64,000 nt of DNA, from positions 248,001 through 312,000 of the forward strand of contig JACCEP010000003.1 of the NCBI GenBank assembly GCA_013416395.1, read 5' to 3'. The notes under the pieces were generated by a model. The model did no database searches, was not told where the DNA came from, and was given only the letters and a program-made list of their open reading frames with translations. Source of the DNA: Alcaligenaceae bacterium. Lineage in GTDB: Bacteria > Pseudomonadota > Gammaproteobacteria > Burkholderiales > Burkholderiaceae_B. Within the stretch, counting starts at the first letter, position 1. Every line of letters starts with the position of its first letter. A program made the translations under genes and the position numbers. Below, one piece after another: positions 34,880-43,133 of the stretch.

Positions 34880-35854
34880 GTGAAAGTAGTTATAACTGGT
34901 GCCGCCGGGTTTCTAGGGCAGCGATTGGCACAGCGGTTGCTAGCTCTGGGTCACCTGAGCGATAACAATGGCCAGGATCAAAAAATAGACCAGCTGGTGC
35001 TTGCAGACGTTGTACCCGCGCCCCATTCAGGCGACCCACGCGTCCGCATTGCGACCGGTGACCTGAGCGATGTGGCATTTTTGCGCAGCATCATAGACGC
35101 TGAAACGCAATCGATATTTCACCTTGCCGCAATTGTCAGTGGCCAGGCAGAAGCCGAGTTTGAACTTGGTATGCGGGTCAACCTGGATGCATCACTCGCA
35201 TTACTGGAAATCTGCCGCCAGCTGGAACAAAAACCCAAGGTCGTCTTTACCAGTTCGGTGGCGGTCTACGGTGGGAATCTGCCACAAACCGTGCTGGACA
35301 CGACTGCCGTAAACCCGCAGTCGTCGTATGGCACCCAGAAGGCCATTTGCGAACTGCTGCTCAACGACTATAGCCGTCGTGGCTTTGTAGACGGGCGAAC
35401 CTTGCGTCTGCCCACCATCAGCATTAGGCCCGGCAAGCCGAATAAAGCTGCATCCTCTTTTGCCAGTGGCATTCTGCGAGAACCTCTAAATGGCGAAACC
35501 GCCATATGCCCTGTGTCGCCACAGTTGCGCTTGTGGCTATCTTCCCCACGGCAGGCCATTGCATCGTTGATCGCTGGCCACAATCTGCCAGCGGCCGCCC
35601 TGGGCAATAACCGTAGTATCAATCTGCCTGGTCTTTCAGTAACCGTGCAGGAAATGCTGGCCGCACTGGAGCGTCAGGCAGGGCGCGAGGTTGCAGAGCG
35701 CGTACAGTTCAGCCCTGACCCGGCCATCGAAAGAATTGTGGCCAGTTGGCCAGGTGCGTGGGATGACAGCAGGGCAAAGGCGCTGGGCCTAACTGGAGAC
35801 GCTGATTTTGATGCCGTCATCCAGGCGTATATTCAGGACGACCGGCCAACCTGA
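34880..35854 (+). CDS. denD: NAD-dependent epimerase/dehydratase, D-erythronate dehydrogenase-like
   Basis: This 324-residue extended SDR has the NAD motif TGAAGFLGQRL (residues 6-16), the Ser segment FTSSVAVYGG (about 117-126) and the catalytic YxxxK in SSYGTQKA (about 148-155). The pattern resembles DenD, which oxidises D-erythronate to 2-oxo-D-erythronate. The GTG start at 34880 is set by GAGGAG 6 bases upstream and by the SDR start. It ends the plus-strand run; an inverted repeat separates it from the convergent TRAP operon. The substrate is inferred from family likeness and the ltnD-like neighbour. Confidence 0.78.
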   Translation: MKVVITGAAGFLGQRLAQRLLALGHLSDNNGQDQKIDQLVLADVVPAPHSGDPRVRIATGDLSDVAFLRSIIDAETQSIFHLAAIVSGQAEAEFELGMRVNLDASLALLEICRQLEQKPKVVFTSSVAVYGGNLPQTVLDTTAVNPQSSYGTQKAICELLLNDYSRRGFVDGRTLRLPTISIRPGKPNKAASSFASGILREPLNGETAICPVSPQLRLWLSSPRQAIASLIAGHNLPAAALGNNRSINLPGLSVTVQEMLAALERQAGREVAERVQFSPDPAIERIVASWPGAWDDSRAKALGLTGDADFDAVIQAYIQDDRPT

Positions 35855-35857
35855 ACA

Positions 35858-35931
35858 GCGCGCCTTGGCCCACTATGTAAGGACCTCCGTCAAAGCAAAG
35901 TGACGATAGGCTCGTTCAGGCCAAGGCGCGC
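35858..35931. terminator. Perfect 13-bp inverted repeat between convergent operons
   Basis: Arms GCGCGCCTTGGCC (35858-35870) and GGCCAAGGCGCGC (35919-35931) are perfect complements around a 48-base loop, which itself can form CGTCA/TGACG. The element fills the whole gap between the stops of denD (plus) and dctM (minus) and is probably a bidirectional transcription barrier. T tracts are absent. Confidence 0.6.
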
Positions 35932-35935
35932 GACT

Positions 35936-37231
35936 TCAATGTTTCAAGGCGACACTGGGTAGCCAAGTCGCCAGAGCAGGAACCAGCATAACCAGAATAA
36001 GGCTGAGCAAAAGCACGGCAACAAATGGCCAGACAGCCCGCACTCCTTCAGCGAACGGGATGCGGGCAATGCTGGATGTAACAAAAAGAAGAATGGCCAC
36101 CGGTGGTGTTAGGCCGCCTATCTGGGTAATCATGACCATCAGCACGCCCAGATGCAGAGGGTCTATGTGGAAGGCGTTTCCGACATAAACGATGGTGGGA
36201 ACCATAACCACCACCACTGCCAACCCGTCCAGCATCATGGTCAGGACCAGCATGATAATGATCAGCAGCAATAACATTAACAGGGAGCTATCGGTTATCC
36301 CACGCAACGCACCCAAAACAGCATCATTGAAGTTGAGATAGCTGAGTAGCCAACCCAGTACGCCAGCCATACCAATCACGCCGGCAACCATCGCCGTGGT
36401 GACGGCGGCGTCGACCAGAACTGACGGCAGATCACGCCACCGCAGAATGCGGTACCAGGTCATACTGACTACTAGACTATATACACACGCAACGATGCCT
36501 GCCTCGGTTGCGGTGAAGATACCGCCGAGGATGCCACCCATGATGATTACGGGCGCGAGCAGCGCTGGCCAGACTTTAATCGTTGCGGCTTTAATTTCGC
36601 GTAGGCTAGACCTAGGGAGCGTGTGCCGCAGCTCTGGGTACGCGGGCAGGTATGACATGGCATAGATCAGCGTCATGAGCAAGATAGCGATAATAATGCC
36701 CGGTATCACGCCCGCCATGAATAATCCTCCGATAGACACACCAGTGATCGATCCGTAGATAATCATGGTCATGCTGGGCGGGATGATAGGCCCCACTGTG
36801 GCGGCGGCCGCAACGATTGAAGCGGCATAACCGGGACGGTAGCCCGCAGCCTTCATCGGCGGAATGATTACAGAGCCCACTGCTGCGGCTTCCGCCGTGG
36901 AGGATCCCGAAATATTGGCTAATGCCACGCAGGACAAAACCGCAGTATGCCCGAGACTTCCTCGAATATGGCCCACGATTTTTTGTGAAAACTCAATCAA
37001 GCCAGCACTTAAGCCCCCTCGGGTCATGATGGCGCCAGCAAGAATGAAATAGGGTAGAGCGAGCAGACTGAACGAGTCCAGCATGGCGAAGGCTTTTTGC
37101 GGCATGAGTGCCGGCACCAGCTCGGGGATAAGCATGATGCCTGCCAGGCTCACGGTTGCAATCGATAACAGGATGGGCACGCCCAAAAATACTAGGGCCA
37201 GAATCCCCGCGAAAATCATAACCAGACTCAT
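35936..37231 (-). CDS. dctM: TRAP transporter large permease (DctM family), second system
   Basis: This 431-residue inner-membrane permease has about twelve hydrophobic segments. Family segments include SLLALPYFILAGAIMTRGG (about residue 55), ALANISGSSTAEAAAVGSVI (about 105) and IGGLTPPVAILLFVTSS (about 370). Its start overlaps the dctQ stop (ATGA). It ends against the denD gene. As the ion-coupled permease it would work with the dctQ and dctP products encoded next to it. Confidence 0.92.
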   Translation of the reverse strand: MSLVMIFAGILALVFLGVPILLSIATVSLAGIMLIPELVPALMPQKAFAMLDSFSLLALPYFILAGAIMTRGGLSAGLIEFSQKIVGHIRGSLGHTAVLSCVALANISGSSTAEAAAVGSVIIPPMKAAGYRPGYAASIVAAAATVGPIIPPSMTMIIYGSITGVSIGGLFMAGVIPGIIIAILLMTLIYAMSYLPAYPELRHTLPRSSLREIKAATIKVWPALLAPVIIMGGILGGIFTATEAGIVACVYSLVVSMTWYRILRWRDLPSVLVDAAVTTAMVAGVIGMAGVLGWLLSYLNFNDAVLGALRGITDSSLLMLLLLIIIMLVLTMMLDGLAVVVVMVPTIVYVGNAFHIDPLHLGVLMVMITQIGGLTPPVAILLFVTSSIARIPFAEGVRAVWPFVAVLLLSLILVMLVPALATWLPSVALKH

Positions 37232-37689
37232 GGGCGGCCCTCTTTGAATGCCTGGCTATAGAGCCGGTGTAGTACGCAAAGCACCTGGTATACACCGCCA
37301 ATAAACAGCCCGCAATACACCCACGACATGCTCAATCCAAGCCCAGGACTTTCTTGCGACTGCGTTACCTGCATGATGCGAAGCGTCAATAGCGCCAGTG
37401 CTACGCCAAGCGCAAGCCAAAGAAGATCAACGACCAGTCTTAGCAAGCGTTGCAGACCTTCGGGGAAAAGTGCAACTAGCGAGTCTACCCGCAAGTGCGC
37501 ATGACGATTGTAGGCAACAGGAATGGCTATGAACACCAGCCAGATGAATGCATATTTCTGAAACTCTTCGCTCCAACTCAGCGATTCATTGATAAAGAAT
37601 CGGTTAAATACCTGAAGCGTCCCCACAATGATCATGGAGGCAAATAGCAGGCTAAGCACACCTTCCGCAAGCTTGTTGATGTGTCGCAT
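37228..37689 (-). CDS. dctQ: TRAP transporter small membrane subunit (DctQ family), second system
   Basis: This DctQ protein of about 153 residues has four hydrophobic segments and the family pattern FNRFFINESLSWSEEFQKYA followed by FIWLVFIAIPVAYNRHAHL. Two ATGs lie close together; the one at 37689 (MRHINKLAEG) is preferred because AGAGGA then sits 6 bases upstream, whereas for 37695 the sequence would touch the start. The ribosome binding site is directly next to the 3' arm of an inverted repeat, so the stem could limit translation. Confidence 0.88.
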   Translation of the reverse strand: MRHINKLAEGVLSLLFASMIIVGTLQVFNRFFINESLSWSEEFQKYAFIWLVFIAIPVAYNRHAHLRVDSLVALFPEGLQRLLRLVVDLLWLALGVALALLTLRIMQVTQSQESPGLGLSMSWVYCGLFIGGVYQVLCVLHRLYSQAFKEGRP

Positions 37690-37702
37690 ATGCATTCCTC
37701 TT

Positions 37703-37740
37703 GCGCGCCACCCAAAGGACAATGCCCGAAGATGGCGCGC
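37703..37740 (-). promoter_or_regulatory. Intercistronic inverted repeat between dctP and dctQ (second TRAP system)
   Basis: On the transcribed strand, arms GCGCGCCA and TGGCGCGC form a perfect 8-bp stem around 22 bases. It starts 8 bases past the dctP stop and ends 2 bases before AGAGGA, the dctQ ribosome binding site. No T tract follows, so a role in message stability or dctQ translation is more likely than termination. Confidence 0.6.
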
Positions 37741-37748
37741 GTGGCTGT

Positions 37749-38762
37749 TTACTGAGTGGCGCGGACTTGCTGCAACAGATCCTCAGCACCTCGCTCTTTG
37801 GCGAACTCATCCTGGAGCGTAAGCGCTTTCTTGCGAAAGCCCGTGGTATCGATCTCGGTGATCTCCATCCCCTTGCCCCGCAGAAAGGTAAAGGCCTCTT
37901 TTTCGCGTTTGGGCGCCAGCGCCCAGTTCACGTCAGCCGACAAACTGGCCGCTTCGTTCATTACCTGCTTTTCCCGATCATTGAGCTTGTCCCACACAGA
38001 CTTGGAGCAAACTAAGGCAACGGGGCCAAGAAAGTGACGCGTGAGCGCTATGTACTTTGCCACTTCGTAGAACTTTTGGCTCATGACGATGGCTGAACCG
38101 TGTTCAAAGCCATCCAGGACGCCGGTTTGCATGGACGTGTAGACCTCACCAAAAGACATCGGCGTAGCGTTAGCACCCATGGCATTGAGCGCGCCGATAT
38201 ACACGGGACTTTGAATAGTGCGAATCTTCAGGCCATGTAGGTCTTCAGGCTGGGTAACTTTCTTTTTGGAGGTCACAATATTACGTGCGCCCCAGTTTGT
38301 CATCCAGGCCATCACCTTAAAGCCGGATTTTTCAAGGTCCTTGGACAGGGAATCACCAATAGGCCCCTCAAGCGCAACTTGCATATGGTCGTAATCGCGC
38401 CAGATGAAAGGCAAGTCTATGACGCCTAACCGCTTGGAAAAATTGTTCAGAATCGCCGTACCCGTTACCGCACATGAAGCCCCACCACCCAGTTGCATGG
38501 CTTCGTAAACAGCGCGCTCTTCGCCCAACGCGTTGGAAGGATATATTTTGGCTTTCAGCGTGTCCGAGTTTTCGTTGATATAACTGCTGAAGACCCAGGC
38601 AGCCATGTGTAGCTCGGACTCAGACGTACCCGGCGCCGAATGCGAAATTTTCAGCTCACGCACTGTCTGGGCCTGACCCGGAAGCGATAGGGCAAGGGCT
38701 AGGGCTGTACCCAATAAGGCACGCGTTGCAGCCCCTTGAAAGAATGGGATGGTTGATTTCAT
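37749..38762 (-). CDS. dctP: TRAP transporter periplasmic substrate-binding protein (DctP family), second system
   Basis: This 337-residue exported receptor has a signal peptide ending at about PGQA (residue 31) and a DctP fold with the ligand-carboxylate arginine region LHGLKIRTIQSP (about 174) and the QTGVLDGFEHG motif (about 212). GGAGAGA precedes the ATG. It heads a minus-strand dctPQM operon divergent from a LacI regulator, and the shared gap holds two near-identical palindromes. It is therefore probably controlled by that regulator. A sugar-acid ligand is inferred from the neighbourhood. Confidence 0.92.
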   Translation of the reverse strand: MKSTIPFFQGAATRALLGTALALALSLPGQAQTVRELKISHSAPGTSESELHMAAWVFSSYINENSDTLKAKIYPSNALGEERAVYEAMQLGGGASCAVTGTAILNNFSKRLGVIDLPFIWRDYDHMQVALEGPIGDSLSKDLEKSGFKVMAWMTNWGARNIVTSKKKVTQPEDLHGLKIRTIQSPVYIGALNAMGANATPMSFGEVYTSMQTGVLDGFEHGSAIVMSQKFYEVAKYIALTRHFLGPVALVCSKSVWDKLNDREKQVMNEAASLSADVNWALAPKREKEAFTFLRGKGMEITEIDTTGFRKKALTLQDEFAKERGAEDLLQQVRATQ

Positions 38763-38788
38763 TTGTCTCTCCGTTTTATTTAATATAC

Positions 38789-38803
38789 CGATTTAGTAAA
38801 TCG
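38789..38803. promoter_or_regulatory. LacI-type operator, dctP-proximal
   Basis: The odd palindrome CGATTTAGTAAATCG is perfect apart from the central base. It lies 27 bases upstream of the dctP start and matches a second site 113 bases away. The CG-rich outer steps and AT core are as expected for a LacI/GalR-family operator. Confidence 0.7.
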
Positions 38804-38898
38804 ATTTATTAAAAACTAACATAGCTTTTTAGAAGGTGCAATATAAAGCTAGCTTTATCTAAAAATTTATGAATCTTCATCTTGCCTTAGGGTAAATA

Positions 38899-38919
38899 TA
38901 TCGATATAGTAAATCGATA
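38899..38919. promoter_or_regulatory. LacI-type operator, regulator-proximal
   Basis: The 21-base site TATCGATATAGTAAATCGATA is a near-perfect palindrome sharing the core CGATWTAGTAAATCG with the dctP-proximal site. It ends 21 bases before the regulator's GTG start, so autoregulation is likely. The 113-base spacing (close to whole helical turns) would allow looping by a tetramer or two dimers. Confidence 0.7.
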
Positions 38920-38940
38920 CAGTTATAGCTGGATGTTAAT

Positions 38941-40011
38941 GTGACGACAATACAAGATGTGGCCAGACTGGCGCATGTTTCTGTGAGTTCAGTATCCAAT
39001 GTGCTCAACGGAAAAGCCGACCGTATGCGGCCCGAAACCTATACACGCATAGAAGAGGCCATTCGCAAATTAGGCTATCGGCCCAACCAAGCTGCTCGGC
39101 AACTGAAGACGGGGCGTAGTCCCATTCTCGGCCTACTGGTACCAACGACGGCCAACCCGTTTTTTGGTCAATTGGCCATGTCCATGGAAACCTATGCTCA
39201 GCAGCAATACGGCCATAGAGTCCTTCTATGCAACACACATCGCGACAAACAACTCGAAGCCGCGATGTTTGATGACCTTATCGCGTTTGGGGTACGTGCG
39301 GTCATTGTGGTGTCGTCGTTGAGTGACGAGCAACATATCGAGGCCGCTATGGCTCGCGGGCTCGCGGTGATCAGCTTTGATCTCGGCCCTGATCCAGGCA
39401 GCGTAATCCGGCACGACTATGTGCTGCCAGACAACGTGGCTGCGGGTACCTTGGCTGCCAGACACTTAATTGAGTATGGGCATTCGCACCTGGCGTTTGC
39501 AATGCCAAAAGGTTTGACCTACAGTCGGCGCCAAAAAATAGAGGGTTTTATGGCGGCCATCGATCAAGAGTCCGGGAAAGCGTCCGGAAGGGTGGTCGAG
39601 GGGAAATCGTTGACACGGTATGGCGATACAGAACTTGCAAGCATGGGCTACGACATGGCCGCAACAATAGTGAACATGGATCCTAGACCAACGGGTGTTG
39701 TGACCGTGAACGACATGATGGCGGTCGGCCTTATGGCCGGCATCAGAGATCAAGGCCTGCTCATACCTGATGATATGTCCATTGTGGGTATGGATGACTT
39801 GACCTTGTCCGCCTTCACCTGGCCGCCACTGACATCGATTTGCATGCCGATGCAGGCCATGTCCTGCACCATGGTCGACCGGGCCGTGGCTCGCATCGCA
39901 CAGCCAGACCTGGAGGCTGAAGAAATCTGTTTCGAGCCCACGTTGACGATACGAAAATCGGTTGCTGCACCGTCCACTGGCCGGCACCAGTCTCGCCCAG
40001 GAAGCCGCTAA
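38941..40011 (+). CDS. LacI/GalR-family transcriptional regulator
   Basis: This 356-residue repressor has an N-terminal LacI HTH (TTIQDVARLAHVSVSSVSNV) with hinge helix NQAARQLKTG (about residue 53), then a periplasmic-binding-protein-like effector domain starting LGLLVPTTANPFFGQLA. It uses a GTG start. It is divergent from dctPQM and followed by two catabolic genes, with a 2-base gap to the next, so it probably controls transport on one side and metabolism on the other. The effector is probably a sugar acid or its oxidation product (inference). Confidence 0.92.
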   Translation: MTTIQDVARLAHVSVSSVSNVLNGKADRMRPETYTRIEEAIRKLGYRPNQAARQLKTGRSPILGLLVPTTANPFFGQLAMSMETYAQQQYGHRVLLCNTHRDKQLEAAMFDDLIAFGVRAVIVVSSLSDEQHIEAAMARGLAVISFDLGPDPGSVIRHDYVLPDNVAAGTLAARHLIEYGHSHLAFAMPKGLTYSRRQKIEGFMAAIDQESGKASGRVVEGKSLTRYGDTELASMGYDMAATIVNMDPRPTGVVTVNDMMAVGLMAGIRDQGLLIPDDMSIVGMDDLTLSAFTWPPLTSICMPMQAMSCTMVDRAVARIAQPDLEAEEICFEPTLTIRKSVAAPSTGRHQSRPGSR

Positions 40012-40013
40012 TC

Positions 40014-41054
40014 ATGCCCAACAAAATCAATATCTATCTTACCCACAGTCCGCAATCCTGCATGCTGTATTACGGCGATCAAGCGCTGGCCAAACTACAG
40101 GCGCTTGGCACGATAGTACGTAACAAGCACGACTCCGAGCCTTCGCACGAACAAATCCTGAATGAAGCAGGCGATTGCGATGTCATTGTCGCATTTCGCC
40201 AGCCATCCTTTCCTGCGACCCTTTTGGAGCAATTACCCAGGCTTGTGGCGCTTTGCCGTGTTGCTGTGGATGTGAGTAATATCGACATCGTCGCGGCGAG
40301 CCGCAACGGCATCCTCGTCACCCGGGCCACCCCAGGCTTCGGCGCGTCAGTGGCCGAGTGGGTTATCGGAGTGATGATAGACCTGAGCCGCAGCATTTCA
40401 GCAAGCAATGCCGTATACCACGAAGGGCGTGAGCCTGCGGTATTCATGGGGCGAGAATTACGTGGTGCGACGCTGGGCGTCATTGGCTATGGCACGATCG
40501 GCAGGTATCTGTGTAGGCTGGCGCAAGCCTTCGGAATGAACATCATTGTTCACGACCCCAACGTTGATGTCGACGACGTGCGAATTCAGCAGATAAATTT
40601 TCACGATCTGCTTACGAAATCAGACTACGTCGCATGCCTGGCACCATCTCTTCCAGATACCGTAGGGCTGATGAACGACGCAGCATTCGGCCTTATGAAG
40701 CCCTCATCATTCTTCATCAACGCATCGCGTGGCGAACTGGTTGACGAGCCCGCACTCCTGCACGCGCTAGAGAACGGGCTCATCGCGGGTGCGGCGTTGG
40801 ATGTCGGATCGGAAGACGACCAAAAACCTGCACGCCAGCTCGCCATGCACCCACTAGTCATCGCAACACCGCACATTGGCGGCCTAACCCCAGAAGCCGC
40901 AACGCATCAGGCCATGGATTCTGTGCGGCAGCTCGCACAACTGGTGGCTGGCGATGCACCGGACGGCGCTTTGAACCTGGGCGATGCCTGGAGACTGAAC
41001 CAACTGCGAAAACGACTGGCGCAGCCAGCACAGGAGGGCACTCATGCAAACTGA
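40014..41054 (+). CDS. D-isomer-specific 2-hydroxyacid dehydrogenase
   Basis: This 346-residue NAD(P)-dependent dehydrogenase converts a 2-hydroxyacid to a 2-oxoacid or the reverse. Its cofactor motif is GVIGYGTIGRYL (about residue 155). The active-site Arg is in NASRGELVDEPAL (about 239), and the catalytic His is in TPHIGGLTPEAATH (about 290). AGGAAG lies upstream in the end of the regulator gene. The stop overlaps the following amidohydrolase by 11 bases, so the two proteins probably act in one pathway. Confidence 0.9.
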   Translation: MPNKINIYLTHSPQSCMLYYGDQALAKLQALGTIVRNKHDSEPSHEQILNEAGDCDVIVAFRQPSFPATLLEQLPRLVALCRVAVDVSNIDIVAASRNGILVTRATPGFGASVAEWVIGVMIDLSRSISASNAVYHEGREPAVFMGRELRGATLGVIGYGTIGRYLCRLAQAFGMNIIVHDPNVDVDDVRIQQINFHDLLTKSDYVACLAPSLPDTVGLMNDAAFGLMKPSSFFINASRGELVDEPALLHALENGLIAGAALDVGSEDDQKPARQLAMHPLVIATPHIGGLTPEAATHQAMDSVRQLAQLVAGDAPDGALNLGDAWRLNQLRKRLAQPAQEGTHAN

Positions 41055-41868
41055 AGAAACACTACTGCCAGGATGCGATTGTCACATTCATATCTATGAT
41101 TTGGATCGCTATCCGATTCCGCAGAAAGACCCTGTCTCGCCCCCCCAAGCTCCATGGTCGGCCTACGCAAAACTTCAGACAGCATTAGGGCTTGGGCGAA
41201 GCGTTATCGTTCAGCCTATGGGTTACGGGCTGGATAACCGCTGCACGCTTGATGCTCTTGCCAGTGCGCAAGGTAGCGCGCGAGCAATTGTCGCTCTTGA
41301 ACCCGACACTGCACGCCATGAGCTGGATCGGCTAAACGCACTCGGTGTGGTGGGTGTACGTTTTATGTTGATTCCAGGCGGTGGCGGCACCATGACGTGG
41401 GCCAAACTTCCACTTATTGCCGAGGAAATCGCCGTGCTGGGATGGCATATCAACTTGCAACTAGATGGGCGTGATCTGCCACAGTATGCTCCATTGCTCA
41501 TGTCGCTTCCTTGCCCCGTCGTAATTGATCATATCGGCAAGTTCCTGGAGCCTGTCGAACCAGAGGATCCAGCCTTTAACTGCCTGCGGAAGCTGCTGGA
41601 TACGGGGCGCTTCCACGTGAAGCTTTCCGCTGTCTATGAAACCTCTCGGATAGGTCCGCCCGACTATGAGGATGTCGGTGCACTGGCCAGGATACTGGCG
41701 CGCGAGCACACCGAACGCTGTCTGTGGGCCAGCAATTGGCCACACCCAACACAGGTAATGCGTCCGGACGATGAAGGGCTGCTGCACATGCTGCGCGACT
41801 GGGCGCCGACGCGCAGCGCCTACGATCGTATCTTGCGCAAGAATCCGCACGTTTTATACCAATTCTAA
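41044..41868 (+). CDS. Amidohydrolase-family lactonase (LigI / galactarolactone-isomerase-like)
   Basis: This 274-residue TIM-barrel hydrolase is of the amidohydrolase-2 group. The metal- or active-site motif HIH is in CDCHIHIYD (residue 13 onwards), VIDHIGK lies near residue 162, and WASNWPHP, with the essential Asp position replaced by Asn, near 228. The closest known types are 2-pyrone-4,6-dicarboxylate lactonase and D-galactarolactone cycloisomerase/isomerase, which act on sugar-acid or aromatic lactones. The start overlaps the dehydrogenase stop. With the TRAP and dehydrogenase genes it suggests lactone hydrolysis in sugar-acid breakdown. Confidence 0.82.
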   Translation: MQTEETLLPGCDCHIHIYDLDRYPIPQKDPVSPPQAPWSAYAKLQTALGLGRSVIVQPMGYGLDNRCTLDALASAQGSARAIVALEPDTARHELDRLNALGVVGVRFMLIPGGGGTMTWAKLPLIAEEIAVLGWHINLQLDGRDLPQYAPLLMSLPCPVVIDHIGKFLEPVEPEDPAFNCLRKLLDTGRFHVKLSAVYETSRIGPPDYEDVGALARILAREHTERCLWASNWPHPTQVMRPDDEGLLHMLRDWAPTRSAYDRILRKNPHVLYQF

Positions 41869-42052
41869 ATAACAAGAATTGGATTATCGAAATTTAAGCT
41901 CCGGCTAAACGGGCCAGTATTACGCTCCAACACCTAGGCCTGGCGTCACAATTATGTACTCCTGCTGACCAAAGCAGTGCAATCACCCAACGATATTTTC
42001 GTTGTCATACACCGCAGTATGCAAATCACTCGCCGCTGGCGTAAAGCCAGCG

Positions 42053-42299
42053 GGCAACAAATCCATAGACGTTGCTGGCGGGGCCGCTGCTGACCCTGCT
42101 GTGTTTGTTGAGTGCGTCCACATCAAACCGTCTTGCGGAGCTGCATCACCAACTTGACAAGCCCGTGCTTGTGCATAGCCTGTACTCAGATCTGCGACCT
42201 TCACCGCTGACACGCATGCGTAAGGCCGGCATACCCATGTATCACTCTGTCGAACTGGATGTGCGCTGCATGCAGGCGCTGGCGGAGTTCGGCGGGGCT
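42053..42299 (+). pseudogene. Decayed NDP-forming acyl-CoA synthetase (acetate-CoA ligase family)
   Basis: Two short stretches in different frames fit one ancestral gene. From 42053 the frame reads GNKSIDVAGGAAADPAVFVE, like the substrate segment of NDP-forming acyl-CoA synthetases (NPIDLAGAADxDPxVF). From about 42129 another frame reads LDKPVLVHSLYSDLRPSPL and then GIPMYHSVELDVRCMQALAE, matching the region that follows in the same family after an internal deletion. Everything else of the usual 700-residue protein is missing. Confidence 0.6.
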
Positions 42300-42309
42300 C
42301 GTAACTGCC

Positions 42310-42504
42310 CACTGCCCGACTGTTCCAACCGATATCCGGGCGCAGGTACAAGCCCAACCAGGCACCCGGCTGGTCTGGACAGTGATACCAGACGGAACAA
42401 TCACCGTTCGGGTAAAGAACAAATCCATTCTCGACATGGCTGGCATGCTCAAAGCGCCAAAAAGCAAGCATGTCAGTGTAGAAGACATGAACCCTCGGCG
42501 CTGA
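42310..42504 (+). pseudogene. AbrB-like antitoxin remnant
   Basis: The frame ends with VPTDIRAQVQAQPGTRLVW, TVIPDGTITVRVKN and KSILDMAGMLKAPKSKHVSV-EDM. This is the swapped-hairpin AbrB/SpoVT-type antitoxin with the usual C-terminal toxin-binding tail. The N-terminus with a proper start is lost, because the frame continues upstream into the acyl-CoA synthetase remnant. No toxin gene follows. Without a start or ribosome binding site it is probably dead. Confidence 0.6.
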
Positions 42505-43133
42505 GACACCGCGGTGCTTGAACATGAGTGAGTACTACGCTTGAATTTCCAGTTTCGGATGGATGAAATACTGCAGCACACGCCTTCCACAGGGCGGATA
42601 TCCCCTGCAGGCCATAGGTAAATAGAGGACCGCAGCAGCCTCCAATGCACCGCAAAACAGGAAAAAATGCCAAAAAAGCCTCAATTCTTGTATAATGTTC
42701 CTATTCGTATCAACAAAACGGCGTAAAAACCGGTCAAACGCAGCGTACGCAGCACCTCGTTGTTTTCCAATTCATCCACGTATCCGCGTGTAATGCATTA
42801 CTGGCAAATTCGCATAAAGCGATTAATCAGTCATGCAATGGGTACCGCTGGAAAAAAGTAGCTCCATCCGATCTGTCTGAAGTAAATCCGACATTCTGAA
42901 CCGCATGGTTTTGTTTAGTTGACGATGCAATCGCCAACCAAAACGCTATCGTGCGCGCCAACTGGACCACGCTTGTTTGCATGGCTCCTACTCTTGTTCT
43001 TGTAGTGCAATAAAAACAACTGCGCTCCTGATCAATGGATCAGTGTTGCCTCCATCGGCAGTGCTGGCGTATTGGTCAAAACCTTGAAACGAGTGGCTTC
43101 ATCACTCTTTCAATAAATGGAGGGAATTTCCCA
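42505..43133. other. Long gene-free stretch upstream of proX
   Basis: About 630 bases without a supportable gene. It holds one good -10 hexamer, TATAAT at 42691-42696, but no convincing -35 at the right distance. The 3' part leads into the glycine-betaine transporter leader. An open frame from 43035 runs into proX but has no sensible N-terminus. The stretch is probably the regulatory region of the osmoprotectant operon plus debris from the decayed genes to the left. Confidence 0.45.

Noticed and set aside
41983-42525. Minus-strand frame of 180 codons over the remnant region
   Set aside because: The plus strand shows family-like sequence for two decayed genes; the minus frame is their shadow.
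42691-42696. Perfect TATAAT as a stand-alone promoter
   Set aside because: No acceptable -35 hexamer at 16-18 bases and no gene within 400 bases; kept only as part of the gap description.
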